A program made the position numbers and the translations under genes. From Macrosoma leucophasiata (taxonomy: Eukaryota; Arthropoda; Insecta; Lepidoptera; Hedylidae): a stretch of 64,000 nucleotides of DNA. Where the stretch lies: positions 26,758,001-26,822,000 of the forward strand of contig JAWQUS010000025.1 of assembly GCA_036365455.1 (NCBI GenBank), given 5' to 3'. The notes below the pieces were generated by a model. That model made no database searches, was not told the origin of the DNA, and saw nothing but the letters and a program-made list of their open reading frames with translations. How positions within the stretch are numbered: the first letter of the stretch is position 1; each line of letters begins with the position of its first letter. Of this stretch, positions 1-13,500 are shown piece by piece.

Positions 1-361
1 CGTGGTGTGCAGGGTGGCCAGCAGCGTGCCGGCGGGCGCGTCCTCGGGCGCCACCACACTGTAGTGGGTGCGCGAGAGGAAGCGAGGGAGTGGGAGAGAG
101 AGAGAGAGAGCGTGACGTGACCTGTGCGGCGTGCGGCGTGGTGTGCAGGGTGGCCAGCAGCGTGCCGGCGGGCGCGTCCTCGGGCGCCACCACACTGTAG
201 TGGGTGCGCGAGAGGAAGCGAGGGAGTGAGAGAGAGAGAGAGAGCGTGACGTGACCTGTGCGGCGTGCGGCGTGGTGTGCAGGGTGGCCAGCAGCGTGCC
301 GGCGGGCGCGTCCTCGGGCGCCACCACACTGTAGTGGGTGCGCGAGAGGAAGCGAGGGAGT

Positions 362-394
<33 letters not shown>

Positions 395-1043
395 TGACGT
401 GACCTGTGCGGCGTGCGGCGTGGTGTGCAGGGTGGCCAGCAGCGTGCCGGCGGGCGCGTCCTCGGGCGCCACCACACTGTAGTGGGTGCGCGAGAGGAAG
501 CGAGGGAGTGGGAGAGAGAGAGAGAGAGCGTGACGTGACCTGTGCGGCGTGCGGCGTGGTGTGCAGGGTGGCCAGCAGCGTGCCGGCGGGCGCGTCCTCG
601 GGCGCCACCACACTGTAGTGGGTGCGCGAGAGGAAGCGAGGGAGTGAGAGAGAGAGAGAGAGCGTGACGTGACCTGTGCGGCGTGCGGCGTGGTGTGCAG
701 GGTGGCCAGCAGCGTGCCGGCGGGCGCGTCCTCGGGCGCCACCACACTGTAGTGGGTGCGCGAGAGGAAGCGAGGGAGTGGGAGAGAGAGAGAGAGAGCG
801 TGACGTGACCTGTGCGGCGTGCGGCGTGGTGTGCAGGGTGGCCAGCAGCGTGCCGGCGGGCGCGTCCTCGGGCGCCACCACACTGTAGTGGGTGCGCGAG
901 AGGAAGCGAGGGAGTGAGAGAGAGAGAGAGAGCGTGACGTGACCTGTGCGGCGTGCGGCGTGGTGTGCAGGGTGGCCAGCAGCGTGCCGGCGGGCGCGTC
1001 CTCGGGCGCCACCACACTGTAGTGGGTGCGCGAGAGGAAGCGA

Positions 1044-1076
<33 letters not shown>

Positions 1077-1327
1077 CGTGACGTGACCTGTGCGGCGTGC
1101 GGCGTGGTGTGCAGGGTGGCCAGCAGCGTGCCGGCGGGCGCGTCCTCGGGCGCCACCACACTGTAGTGGGTGCGCGAGAGGAAGCGAGGGAGTGAGAGAG
1201 AGAGAGAGAGCGTGACGTGACCTGTGCGGCGTGCGGCGTGGTGTGCAGGGTGGCCAGCAGCGTGCCGGCGGGCGCGTCCTCGGGCGCCACCACACTGTAG
1301 TGGGTGCGCGAGAGGAAGCGAGGGAGT

Positions 1328-1362
<35 letters not shown>

Positions 1363-1371
1363 TGACGTGAC
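1..1371. repeat. Tandem array 1: cadherin exon 7 end plus (AG)n, ten further copies
   Basis: The unit is 134-150 bp. Counting the functional exon end, copies start at 1, 137, 271, 419, 555, 689, 825, 959, 1103, 1237 and 1387. Each contains the last 73 bases of exon 7 (minus strand), the same candidate donor, a run of AG dinucleotides and about 30 unique bases. The unit length varies mainly through the AG run. On the minus strand the AG run reads as a CT-rich tract ending CACTACAG, so every copy has an acceptor-like and a donor-like site. The array continues past the window edge. Confidence 0.95.
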
Positions 1372-1560
1372 CTGTGCGGCGTGCGGCGTGGTGTGCAGGG
1401 TGGCCAGCAGCGTGCCGGCGGGCGCGTCCTCGGGCGCCACCACACTGTAGTGGGTGCGTGAGAACCGCAGCGGCTGGTCCCCGCCGCCCCCCCCGCCCCC
1501 GCCGCCCGTCACGCCAACGGTGGCGAGCGCGTAGCGGTCTGGGTTGTCCACTTGCGTCGC
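1372..1560 (-). CDS. Cadherin exon 7: end of EC3 and start of EC4, 3' end uncertain
   Basis: Acceptor TTTGCAG lies before 1560. The reading frame gives ATQVDNPDRYALATVGVTG, nine glycines, then DQPLRFSRTHYSVVAPEDAP and GTLLATL. The VAPEDAPAG motif starts a new EC domain. The donor is uncertain: CAG|GTCACG at 1371 is weak, and each of the tandem copies to the left carries the same candidate. The real 3' end could lie in another copy or outside the window. Confidence 0.75.
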
Positions 1561-4500
1561 CTGCAAAAATTATCTGCCGTTGTCGCCGACCCACAGAGCG
1601 ACACGGGCCACCGGCCGACCGGCGGACCGGAGGGGAGCAGCCATATTATTGAGGAACGCCTGCATGGCTTTCCTCTCTCTCAAAGTACGAGCACGAGTGA
1701 CTCTGGTGCCTGTCGCTGAGATGTTTAAATGTGTGCGTGAAATTTTGTATTTTGTAAGGTGTAAAAATCGTCTCTTAATACGAAATTCACATTTCGTTTT
1801 AATAGACGATTTTTGTTGGGTTGACAGACTGTTTCGTCTTGCATCGGTGATAAACGCTATGGTTACTCCCCTCCGATCGGCCGATGACCCGTGTTGCTCT
1901 ATGACGCCGACCAAATAAAAGTCAAAATACTGCAAAGGAATTATTAAACGATTTAGTAATTTTACTATGTAAAAAATCAACAAATATAAATGCTACAAAT
2001 ACACGTGAAATCCAACCGACCTTAACGACGAGCGTGAGCGGCAGTCCCTTGGAGTCCAGCAAGTTCTGCGTGACCCGCAACACGCCCGTGTCCTTGTCCA
2101 CCTGCACCAGGTGGGCCGCTTCCCCCGTCGTGGAGTATGTTAATGGTGCATTGATGCCTACGTCTTGGTCCACTGCCGAGATTGGCCCGGGGGAAGTTTC
2201 TAGAACTGTGCCCTGCGAATTTATTGTAGCTGGTTAAAAACCGTGAATAAGAGTGTTTCTAAAAGAAATAAAAAGTAAACATAAGTGTTCGTAATTTTGG
2301 TCCTTTTTTTCGATGCAATCATGCATGTATTCTGTAGCTTATAGGGAACCCTTACAGTTTCGTCTTATTTGTGGACTGGTCGATCGTCGGCTGCGACGGG
2401 CGGTGCGGGCGCTAGGGTCGGTACCCACCTCCTGCGCGGCGTGGGGCACGGTGGCGGTGCGGGCGCTAGGGTCGGTACCCACCTCCTGCGCGGCGTGGGG
2501 CACGGTGGTGGTGTAGGGTCGTGCGGGCGGTGCGGGCGCTAGGGTCGGTACCCACCTCCTGCGCGGCGTGGGGCACGGTGGCGGTGTAGGGTCGTGCGGG
2601 CGGTGCGGGCGGTGCGGGCGCTAGGGTCGGTACCCACCTCCTGCGCGGCGTGGGGCACGGTGGCGGTGTAGGGTCGTGCGGGCGGTGCGGGCGGTGCGGG
2701 CGCTAGGGTCGGTACTCACCTCCTGCGCGGCGTGGGGCACGGTGGCGGTGTAGTGGTCGTGCGGGCGGTGCGGGCGGTGCGGGCGCTAGGGTCGGTACCC
2801 ACCTCCTGCGCGGCGTGGGGCACGGTGGCGGTGTAGGGTCGTGCGGGCGGTGCGGGCGGTGCGGGCGGTGCGGGCGCTAGGGTCGGTACTCACCTCCTGC
2901 GCACCGTCCGGCACGGTGGCGGTGTAGTGGTCGTGCGGGCGGTGCGGGCGGTGCGGGCGCTAGGGTCGGTACTCACCTCCTGCGCACCGTCCGGCACGGT
3001 GGCGGTGTAGTGATCGTGCGGGCGGTGCGGGCGGTGCGGGCGCTAGGGTCGGTACTCACCTCCTGCGCACCGTCCGGCACGGTGGCGGTGTAGTGATCGT
3101 GCGGGCGGTGCGGGCGGTGCGGGCGCTAGGGTCGGTACTCACCTCCTGCGCACCGTCCGGCACGGTGGCGGTGTAGTGGTCGTGCGAGAAGCGCGGGTTC
3201 TGGTCGTCGGCGTCGAGCAGCTGCACGGCGAGCGTGGTGTCGTTGTGCAGCGGCGGCGAGCCCTGGTCCTGCGCGCGCAGCGTCACCGTGAAGTTGCGCA
3301 CGCTCTCGTAGTCCAGCGGCTTCTTCACCACCAGCGTGCTGTCCAGCTCGTTCGCGAACCCGATGTACTCCTGCAAACGTCATTGACTCCTTTAGCTCCC
3401 GAGTTTTAAGTACCTAGGGCGCATAATACACCGATAAGCGCTCAAAATATTGAACTTGTGCCTGCGTATCCTGAACGATTCTGTACCTGTGTTCGATTAC
3501 TCGTAATCATGCTGTGCGTTGTTAACTAACTTTGCCCGCGTGCAAAACTAAAGGAACCGGGCGTGCAAGCCAGCGATCGGTCGTGGGTCGGAGGACAGGG
3601 CCCGTGCCGGGGACGGAAGGCGGCGGGCGGCGGGCGGTACTGACCGAGTGCGGGCCGGGCAGCACGGCGTAGTGCACGGTGGCGTGGGGCCCGGGCTGGT
3701 CGGGGTCGCGCGCGGGCGCGGCCAGCTGCGGGCGGTACTGACCGAGTGCGGTCCGGGCAGCACGGCGTAGTGCACGGTGGCGTGGGGCCCGGGCTGGTCG
3801 GGGTCGCGCGCGGGCGCGGCCAGCTGCGGGCGGTACTGACCGAGTGCGGTCCGGGCAGCACGGCGTAGTGCACGGTGGCGTGGGGCCCGGGCTGGTCGGG
3901 GTCGCGCGCGGGCGCGGCCAGCTGCGGGCGGTACTGACCGAGTGCGGTCCGGGCAGCACGGCGTAGTGCACGGTGGCGTGGGGCCCGGGCTGGTCGGGGT
4001 CGCGCGCGGGCGCGGCCAGCTGCGGGCGGTACTGACCGAGTGCGGTCCGGGCAGCACGGCGTAGTGCACGGTGGCGTGGGGCCCGGGCTGGTCGGGGTCG
4101 CGCGCGGGCGCGGCCAGCTGCGGGCGGTACTGACCGAGTGCGGTCCGGGCAGCACGGCGTAGTGCACGGTGGCGTGGGGCCCGGGCTGGTCGGGGTCGCG
4201 CGCGGGCGCGGCCAGCTGCGGGCGGTACTGACCGAGTGCGGTCCGGGCAGCACGGCGTAGTGCACGGTGGCGTGGGGCCCGGGCTGGTCGGGGTCGCGCG
4301 CGGGCGCGGCCAGCTGCGGGCGGTACTGACCGAGTGCGGTCCGGGCAGCACGGCGTAGTGCACGGTGGCGTGGGGCCCGGGCTGGTCGGGGTCGCGCGCG
4401 GGCGCGGCCAGCTGCGGGCGGTACTGACCGAGTGCGGTCCGGGCAGCACGGCGTAGTGCACGGTGGCGTGGGGCCCGGGCTGGTCGGGGTCGCGCGCGGG

Positions 4501-7500
4501 CGCGGCCAGCTGCGGGCGGTACTGACCGAGTGCGGTCCGGGCAGCACGGCGTAGTGCACGGTGGCGTGGGGCCCGGGCTGGTCGGGGTCGCGCGCGGGCG
4601 CGGCCAGCACGCGCGCGCCCACCGCCGCCAGCTCGGAGAGCGCGGCGCGGTAGGGCGCGCCCACCCACGCCGGCGCGTTGTCGTTCACGTCCCACACGCG
4701 CACCGACACGGGAATCACGAAACTCTGCAATAAGAAGAAAAAGCATATTCGTTTTAAAACGTCACTGACTGTGTTAAAATTTTAGTAGTTTGTCCTGGTT
4801 CTCATTGATGGTTGTTATTACATTGGATTGGTAGATAAAACTTAAATATGTAATATTTTGTATAAAACTCTCATTTGGATCACAAGATAACCGAACTCAT
4901 TCGGGCTTATAACCCTCAAAAAAATAACAGCTTACGTTGGCATAGACGCTCGAAGGACCGAATCATTCCACCCGGGTGGAATGATTCGGTCCTTCGAGCG
5001 TCTATGCGAGAAGCCAGAGACAGAGCGCGAAGCAGCGCGATGATTTCGGTACCAACCGCGATGCCGCAACTTATGTCGCCATCTTCTTCTCACTACCACA
5101 TACAGGATTCATATTAAGATCTGTGTTTTCACCCCAGTCACAAAATAGACTTACAGGATCAGTCGTATGGCGTCTATCGCAGCGTACGTTGACATAGACG
5201 CTCGAAGGACCAAGTCGTTCCTCCCGGTCGAGAGCACGCAGCAGCGTGATGTTCTTGGTGCCGGCCGCGATGCCCACCGCCGCGCCTCTCTCCTGGATGC
5301 GCAGCGTTATGTCGCCATCGTCTTCGCTCGGGTTCCCATTCACGCTAAGGGTTCCTGGGATGGATAATGGGAAAATTTGAGTGGACCTAAGTATACAGCA
5401 TTTGCATATTTCGTTCACATGGTTATTAAACAAAACTTACGTGTTTTAATTTCATAAAGATAAAGGTCTTCATAAACACGCACAAAGTCACCATATCATG
5501 TTAATTTTTTAATTATACCTACTAACAGAAAGTTAAAATGTAATGTGTGCCCGAAAAAATCTGGAGATATGATTGAACCTCCAACAAATAAGATAACTAA
5601 TTTATTCACTTACCAATTACGCTACCAACTGGTGTATCCTCGCTGATGAAGAAGCTCTCCACCGCGCCCCCATTCATCAGGTAACACCGACTGTCCTGGA
5701 TCGCTGCGCATAATGTTCAACTTTTTGAAATGTTTCTAAATCATATATTTTTAACAACTCTAAAAAAGCTTCAATCGCTTATGATATTATTTGTCTAATA
5801 CATTTTAATTTAACGTAAAATATAAAAAAAACGTTTTGTGTTTATTATTTAGAGGTGAGCGCAAAAATGTGAAATAGCACATAAATTAAAATTCAATTTA
5901 AAAATCAGATATCAAATAATTAAGACGTGACAAGTAGGTAACTATCGCTTCTAAATACAAAATGTTAAGTATACAAATTATATTCTTGGATCTTTGATAT
6001 ATTTCACTATAGTTAATCTTTTTTACCTAGATGCTTTCAATGATCTAAGTAAATAATACTTATGTCTCTTCACGCCAAGTCCCTTACAGGGTAGGCTGAG
6101 AGTGTGGAGCGCGGAGCGTGGAGCATGGAGCGACCAGATATTCTGATCTTGACACACCTCCCGTGCTCCTTCTACATTCATCATTCTCTTTGTACATAAT
6201 AATAGGTACGTCGATTTCTAATACTAAGTTAGTATATAAAACCTAAAGTAATTTACGAATGTAAGACATGTAGGTAGTTTAATTTGTGCTTTCAAAATAT
6301 TCTTTGAACGTGCTCGTCTACACCTACCAATCACTGTGTAGATTATACGAGTAAGTAACCGTTATCATTTCTGATGTCTTTCAACTACAAAAAAAATAAA
6401 AACTATAATCATCGAAAAATTTTAACGATTGAAAGTATGTGTGCACATTTAAAAAACAATCCAATAAGGCAAAAGTACATTCTAACTATGAAAAAGTAAA
6501 AGCAAGTACCTATTTGAAAGCACATTCAGTAATAAAACAAAACGTGATAAAAACAGTAATTGGTATTGACGAATATGCTTGTATGAATAGTTGTGCAGGT
6601 AACGATGACGCTGCAAAAGATACCATTACAACGGAAGCGATGGAAGCAAACAGTATAGATATTAAAGCTTGTATCGAATAGGGTGAGTGAATTAATGTAG
6701 TGGAAACGAAAGAGGGTCATCTATCCGGGGCGGACATTGGCCGGGCAACAAAATTATTTGATTTGAATAGTATCAGGTGGGTTGAGCGCGATATTCTTAG
6801 ATATATTCCTATGATATTGTATTGGACTCTGTATGAGACGACCATGTGGAAACTTGCAAATAATTGACTATCATCGCATCGAATCCGAAGGCGATACAAA
6901 AACATGTCTACTTATAAGTATGTATACTTTCGTTATTAGAAAACGAATAAAATAAAACTGTTATTTTGGGATGTAATTACACGTTTCATTAAGTAAAACC
7001 TATGTTATAGAGTCCAAGTTGTATTTCGATTGTCTATTCTTTATACATAAAATATTGATTTTCGGTACCAAAAATAATATAATTACTCAGAATCAGAAAA
7101 GATCGCTCTACCGTTTCGATCTCGATCATTATAATGAAAATTAACGAGCATGTATTTTACTCAGATAGTTTTGGTGTTAGCATAGCTCTAACAAAACTGT
7201 GGACCTACATGATTTAACTTTATAGAACTAAAAAACTTAAAGTGATGCGGTGTGTAAGCATATGAACTTAAATGCAATCAAACGAGCCCGAAAAAAACTT
7301 AACATTGAGAAAATTAAATGCATCCCGTTTGCAGCTATAAACGTAGCCAAAAAGAAATCGAGAGATCGGAAACGAGTTGTTATTAGAATAAAAAGTGGAC
7401 GCGTCATAAATCACGCTACAATTACAATAATAAGATGTAATAGTGGAGAACTTTCCCGCGACCCGGCCGACCTGACGTTCGCACGATCGGATCTCATCAT

Positions 7501-10500
7501 CACCGCATTCGGCATCGGCAACCCAGTCGCTGCTGCCCACGGTACATATTTCTACCACGACATTGATTCGCATTCAAGAAAATGGACATGGTTCCATTTT
7601 CTGAGTAAATGGTAGAATTATATTCTTTTTAAATTCCCTACAACTTTCATCTAACCTAAAGGTAAAAACGAACCCGTGTTGCTAATCTCTCCTTTGTCTT
7701 TTTCTATCCTGCACATTTGACAATGCAACTGACAAAGACAAAGTGTTTTATAGCTAAAACGTATCTAATGTACGTTTATGAATAAGGGGGTAAAGGTCCT
7801 TATATTATACTTAAGTAATCAAATTAAATTAAATTATGCGTGTTGTATCAAAACTGTGCACTTTATGACTATTGTTATACTTACATATTTATATAATTCA
7901 TGGTCTGTTTACGTGCACTTATTAGACGATAATAATTATAAAACAATGTATGAAGAGGAACAAACATAAACTACTCATGCTCATATAAATATGACTTATA
8001 TTAAAAATATTACGAAACTAGATGAACATATTTATTTACATAACCGACAAAAATATGATAAGTAGGCATATCTTTTAACAAAGTATTACTTTTGTTGAAA
8101 CACATAAGGAAATAAAAATATAAATAATAAATCTCGATAATATACACTCGTGTTAAACGTGTGAGGTGATGATAGAAAAATCTACATTACTATTTTACAC
8201 AGAACTGTAGTATATTTTAGTATCAGTACAGTACTGGCAGCAAGCAGTTGTTTAAAAATACACGTAAGTAAATCTAAGCTAAGATACATTACATCCCGTT
8301 GCATGAACTGAACACTACACTGAACATGCAAGAAAAACTAAAATGTGCACTGCTACTAGAATTAACTCTATCCAACGAAAACGAATGAAAAAATGGTTGG
8401 AAACAGTCTGAACAACAAATCACACCCGTCCTTCCTGGTTGAACTACGAAGTATATGACAAACATTATTTCACGCCACCTCGCGCCATTCATCGTGTATT
8501 TTTTTGAATTAGAGAGAAAGGCTGGATATGATTGGAGCTTATTTTGTTGGACTTTAGTGCAATTTTAGATTAAGCTAGTAGTCATTGGACTTCTGACGCA
8601 ATCCTGACCAACTTTTTCTGCTAATAGTTTAATATTTTTTTTGTATCGACGATCAATGAGTAACTAGGTGGAAGTTGATAAAGTTACTACTTAAATGTAA
8701 CTTTCTGCTGAGTAAAGCTATTTATCACAAGCTTCAATTTAGGAATGCAATATAAATAATTTTGAAATAGGGAACTTATTTGAGCCATATTGACTTTTGA
8801 GTAGCTCTAACCAAAGCGGTAATATGTACCTAATGTATGGTTATGACACATATTAGTCATCTAACTACACTACCAAGCGACTGCGAATCAAGTCAAGTTC
8901 ATTAGCTCATTTGGATTCATTATGTGGTGGTTTTTGAAAATTAACTGGTTGTCGTTAGACAGATTTGAGTTTTAGTGCGCAGTGCAGAGTGTGCAGTGGG
9001 CACTCACCCCTGGACCTGATCGCAAGGGCAATGGCGAGCGCCGGCCGCGCCGATGGTGGCTGTGTCTTGTTTTCTGTACGTGGTTCATTTAATATGAATT
9101 AATTAATTATTTTCCTATAGTAAACTTAAGTACTGACAGCTTCAGATTAATGTCTTAATTTACTTTACATGACCGTGGGAAGTGAGTGAAACTTAATCTG
9201 AAACACAGTTACATTATGTCAATCTAATTGCAATTTAATCTGAAAAATTGTTAAACCATATTTTTATGCTTATGAAATGAAAATCTTAATATATATAAAT
9301 CTCGTGTCACAATGTTTGTCCTCAATGGACTCCTAAACCACTTAACCGATTATAATAAAATTCGCACACCATGTGCAGTTCGATCCAACTTGAGAGATAG
9401 GATAGTTTAAATCTCAAATTATAGTCGCAATTTTAATTTATTGCTAATTATTTGTCTGTTATTATTTGACAGTCACAATTATCTGTTAACTCCAAATGAT
9501 TCTAACAGATGTCGATACCTTTCGACTGGGTTGAGTAAGTAATCAATAGATGGCGCTGCTATGGTAAATCTACAAACATGTCATTTAAGCTACATTTAAA
9601 CAGCATAATTACCACATGTTGTTGACGCTTTAAATTTTTATTTTGTACCTATTGATTTCTGCTTAATATCAAGTGTAAGAACATTTTAATTAATTGTGTT
9701 CAACGTACTTCCCCTTCAAATCTCAATCCAGTGAATTTGTATACCAACATCAACATTTTCGTCTTTGTTCGTAAATAATTTCATTGTACTAAAGGGTTAT
9801 AGTAGTAGAAAGTCAAATAAGGAGATCACCAATTTTTTTTACAAATACCATCTGTGTGAAAAAGCATAGTGGACTCCGTGACTGATGTTCTCTTATTGTT
9901 CCTCTTAGATTGTTTACTATAATGTAATATAACAAAAACTTTAGCCACAGCAACGCGTGGCCGGGTCAGCTAGTTGCTATATAAATATTAATGTGAAATT
10001 CCAACCGACATTAATGCAAAAGTCGGTTCGAGAAAATTCTAGGTCGCTTTGTCACAATAAATCTACGCACAGATCTAATCGTTCCATGGTAAGTAGGGCG
10101 GCAACGCAATCCCCTCGTACTTCCGCTGAATTTAAAATTCAAAATGGCGGACCATCCGTTGGCCGAGCGATGACTAACCGACACTTTCAATTTCATTGAC
10201 CAATTCGTTCTTAAAAAAAAATAAATGGTTTAGGGTTAACGCCGTCATGCCGTGACTTCAAGTAGTCAGATATCAATACAAGTGTATCGTGGTATTACCA
10301 TGGAAAGGTTTTAAAAGTATGTTAATGGTACCAGATATAATTACAACGGTGGCAAACAAGCATACAGTTTACCTGGATGTTAAGTGACTGTGGCCTATAG
10401 ACATCTACACAAAACCAGAGGTCAAAATGCAGATGTGTTGCCACCGTTGAAACCTAAGTTGTCGTTATAGTGCTGAACATTACCATTTAGCCGCAGATAG

Positions 10501-13500
10501 ATTACCTAGGTGCGGTGGTGCCTACGCCCTCGGGCTATTACACTGGAGCTTTACCACGGTATCGAATGATTATCATGATCTCAATACGTTATTTGGTATG
10601 CATAGTTATTGCATGTGACTAAAAAGGGTTGAATTAAAAACGATCATCACTTTAAGGTAGTGTAAGATTGCGTAAAGATTTTATGTAAAGTACTCTTATA
10701 TGCAAATGCTTAAATGTTTGTTGTGTTTTCTTTTTTTTTATACGAATCCAGTTTTACTAGAGTTAGAATTTTCCAATACTATGTGCAATATTGCCAAGAT
10801 TGTTGGAGAAAGTAGAAAGTGTTAACACTATTACATTAGGGGGAAGGGGAAGTCTTATAAAACGTTATGATGCGTTATAGGGGTAGGTCGGCGATTCGAA
10901 CAACGTGTTACGTGACATAGTATTTTTATATAAATGAAAAAAAAAAAGAGTATTCAAATGTCCTAAGTTGGCAACTCTTCTCGCTTATGTTTCGGGGAAT
11001 CCCTCAAAGGTATTGTAGGTGAAAAAGGCTCATTTGGGTGTTACGTAACGTTTTGAGCGAGTGGAGGAGGGGTACCTACATAACAACGTTACGGCACGTT
11101 ACATGAGGGTGGGGGACGGTCAAAAATCTTTTTCGGTACGTAATACTTGAACGCTCCCTTATCTCCATATGATCTCCGTAATATATGATTGATTTAATAT
11201 ATATTGTGCGTGTGCCTATTTTTGAGTTTGAGTTTATTCTCAGTTTCAACGTTTTTAAGTACCAATTCTACCCTTCCAGTTCCATTTCTCGAGTATAGGT
11301 ATGGTATGTTTACCTGCGGATTTATATACTTCTAGATAGGTACATATTTTTGTTGTTATTAACAAAAAAAGCCGAGGGACATCCAATGATTCTCCCAAAT
11401 ACCTAAATGGTCCTGGTCCGCTCTCATCCAGCGATTGCCCGCAATCTTCACTAGGTCGTCGGTCCAGTTCCTGGTGGACCTGTTAATGCTTCTTCCGTTA
11501 CGCCTAAATAACTGTACATAATTTCTAAACTTTAGTTTAGATAGTTTTTCAAATCAAATTACTAGACTAAAAAATGGATCACTTTTTTAAAAGAAGAGAA
11601 CAGATTATTGAAAGTGTAATTTTCTCATCAGTGACAAACTGCAAAGATAATAAAACTAAATATCATTTTTCTCAACGAAATGCCTCCATTATTGCAGTTT
11701 CTAACAATTTGCTGGACAATTTCACAAGCGAGAGGGGAAAGGTATCGACATTATCTTATTGAATTACACCTGTCTACAATTCCGATCTAGTTGGTCGCGG
11801 CGGATGAGCGCCGACTCTGATGATGCTTGTTAGATATCTTTGCTACGGTACTTGAAACAGGTGGTCGCTTTATGATACATTGTTTTGTTATATGTCAGTA
11901 TTTACCCTTCATATATAATTTCGACATCCTTTAACTTTGCTATAACTATGAATTATGGATAAGTAAAGCAAAATGTGGCAAGTTAGATTATCGTTAATCA
12001 TATTTTATTTAACCCATATAAAATATAAAAATTGTAAATTTAATGCCTATATTTTTACTGTTACATTACTGAACTTATGTCTTCATTTATGCAGTTATTA
12101 TAAAGAAAGCTGAGTAAAATGAGCGTTAATTGACTGACGAATACAAATATGATAACTTCTGCATTAAGTTAAACATATACTTTACTTACCTTCTATACAC
12201 AACAGCTAACATCTTTAGCTGTTCACACCTTTCCCTATTAAAATTACCTTGAATATCTGATGCTATGTAACGAAATAAAAGTATTAGACAGGAAGCAATT
12301 GAGAAAATCCTTAAGTTTTATATAATCCAGCTCGAAGGACCATATCGAAGATGAAAAGTGAAATAAAATACGTCTACCTAGTAAGATTATTTGAGAATAA
12401 AAAACAGTTATTCATACAAAAAAAAATACAATTATGTTAGTATAAAGGTGGTGCACATCGCATTGGCTCTATGTCGAAGGAATAAATTAATTTGAATTTG
12501 TTTTATATTATTTCGCATTAACACATGCTTGTGAAATATATTTTATTTTTAAAGAAAAATGGAAAGAAAAATTTGACTTCAGGCGAGACTCGAACTCGCG
12601 GCCTACTGGGAATCTAGTCCAGCCGCTCTTCCAATTGAGCTCCTGAAGTCCTGCCCGATTTGTCAAATCTACTTTTACCTACTTTTATTTTTTGATCTAC
12701 TTTTATTTGACTTTCAATAAACTGAAAAGTTTATTATATCGGTTGCCTAACTAGCATAGTTGGCAATAGATGGCGCTGCTGCTACCATAAAGCAATGCAA
12801 TAGATGTGAAGGAAAGATTTGACTTCACATCTATTGAATCGGGAATTCTTTTCTCTTTTCTCCTCGGTATAAAAACGTTAAAAAAGCATGATGAAATAGC
12901 GAAATATTAGTTAGTATTATTAGTTATCATTTTAGTTAGTTTAGTTTAATATACGCGACATAAATCCGAAAACTAGTTTTATTTCAATGAGTTTAGCTCG
13001 CGAAAACCTAAGAACATACTATGATGAAATAGATCAAGTGCGATTATGGCATGTAGCAGGTATTGTCAGCAGTCTGGCTAACGTCAAGTGAAGCATCGTG
13101 ACTCGTGTCTCGTGGGCGGAGGGTCGCGTGAGGCCATGCGTGCTTCCGCACTGCGCCTGCGCCGCTAGCCGATACACCACTTGCGTTGCCACTCACCACA
13201 TCCTTTGCTCTACACACCTTCCAATGTTGATATTACAACTCGAAATCCTGTTTATAGCGAACTTTAAGTATTACGACCGGTCACAGGCACGGCATAGCAG
13301 ATTTTTCAAAAGGTACAAGGTAGGTTACCTACAGTACTCATTTACCAAAAATGTAAACTGCGCTTGTTTGCTTCTTTGAAAACATAAAAGGCCATCTTAT
13401 TTAAAAGTGGACAACATAAGACTGAGATGATCTCTCAATCTTATCAGTAACCTAAAACTTCGTCACTTTGGTTGAATTCAATAAAATCTTTTACAGTAAC

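Larger units (their letters stand above)
5704..9007. other. Cadherin intron 1, 3' part: AT-rich, repeat fragments only
   Basis: This is AT-rich DNA with no recognised exon. It includes a LINE 3' fragment (6058-6195) and a MITE family A copy (7665-7791). One open frame at 7250-7615 (plus, 121 codons) overlaps a GC-richer patch (7455-7560). It resembles no family I recognise, so I do not call it a gene. Confidence 0.6.

Noticed and set aside
258..888. Repeated 70-74 residue plus-strand ORFs
   Set aside because: Antisense to cadherin exon 7 fragments in array 1; identical per repeat unit.
1..1371. Reading the regular repeats as a CRISPR array
   Set aside because: Spacers are not unique, units are exon-derived, and the genome is eukaryotic with introns.
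3522..4746. Minus-strand ORFs of about 400 residues rich in Pro/Arg
   Set aside because: They read through the 98 bp tandem array; protein repeats reflect the DNA unit in rotating frames. Only 4527-4724 is cadherin coding.
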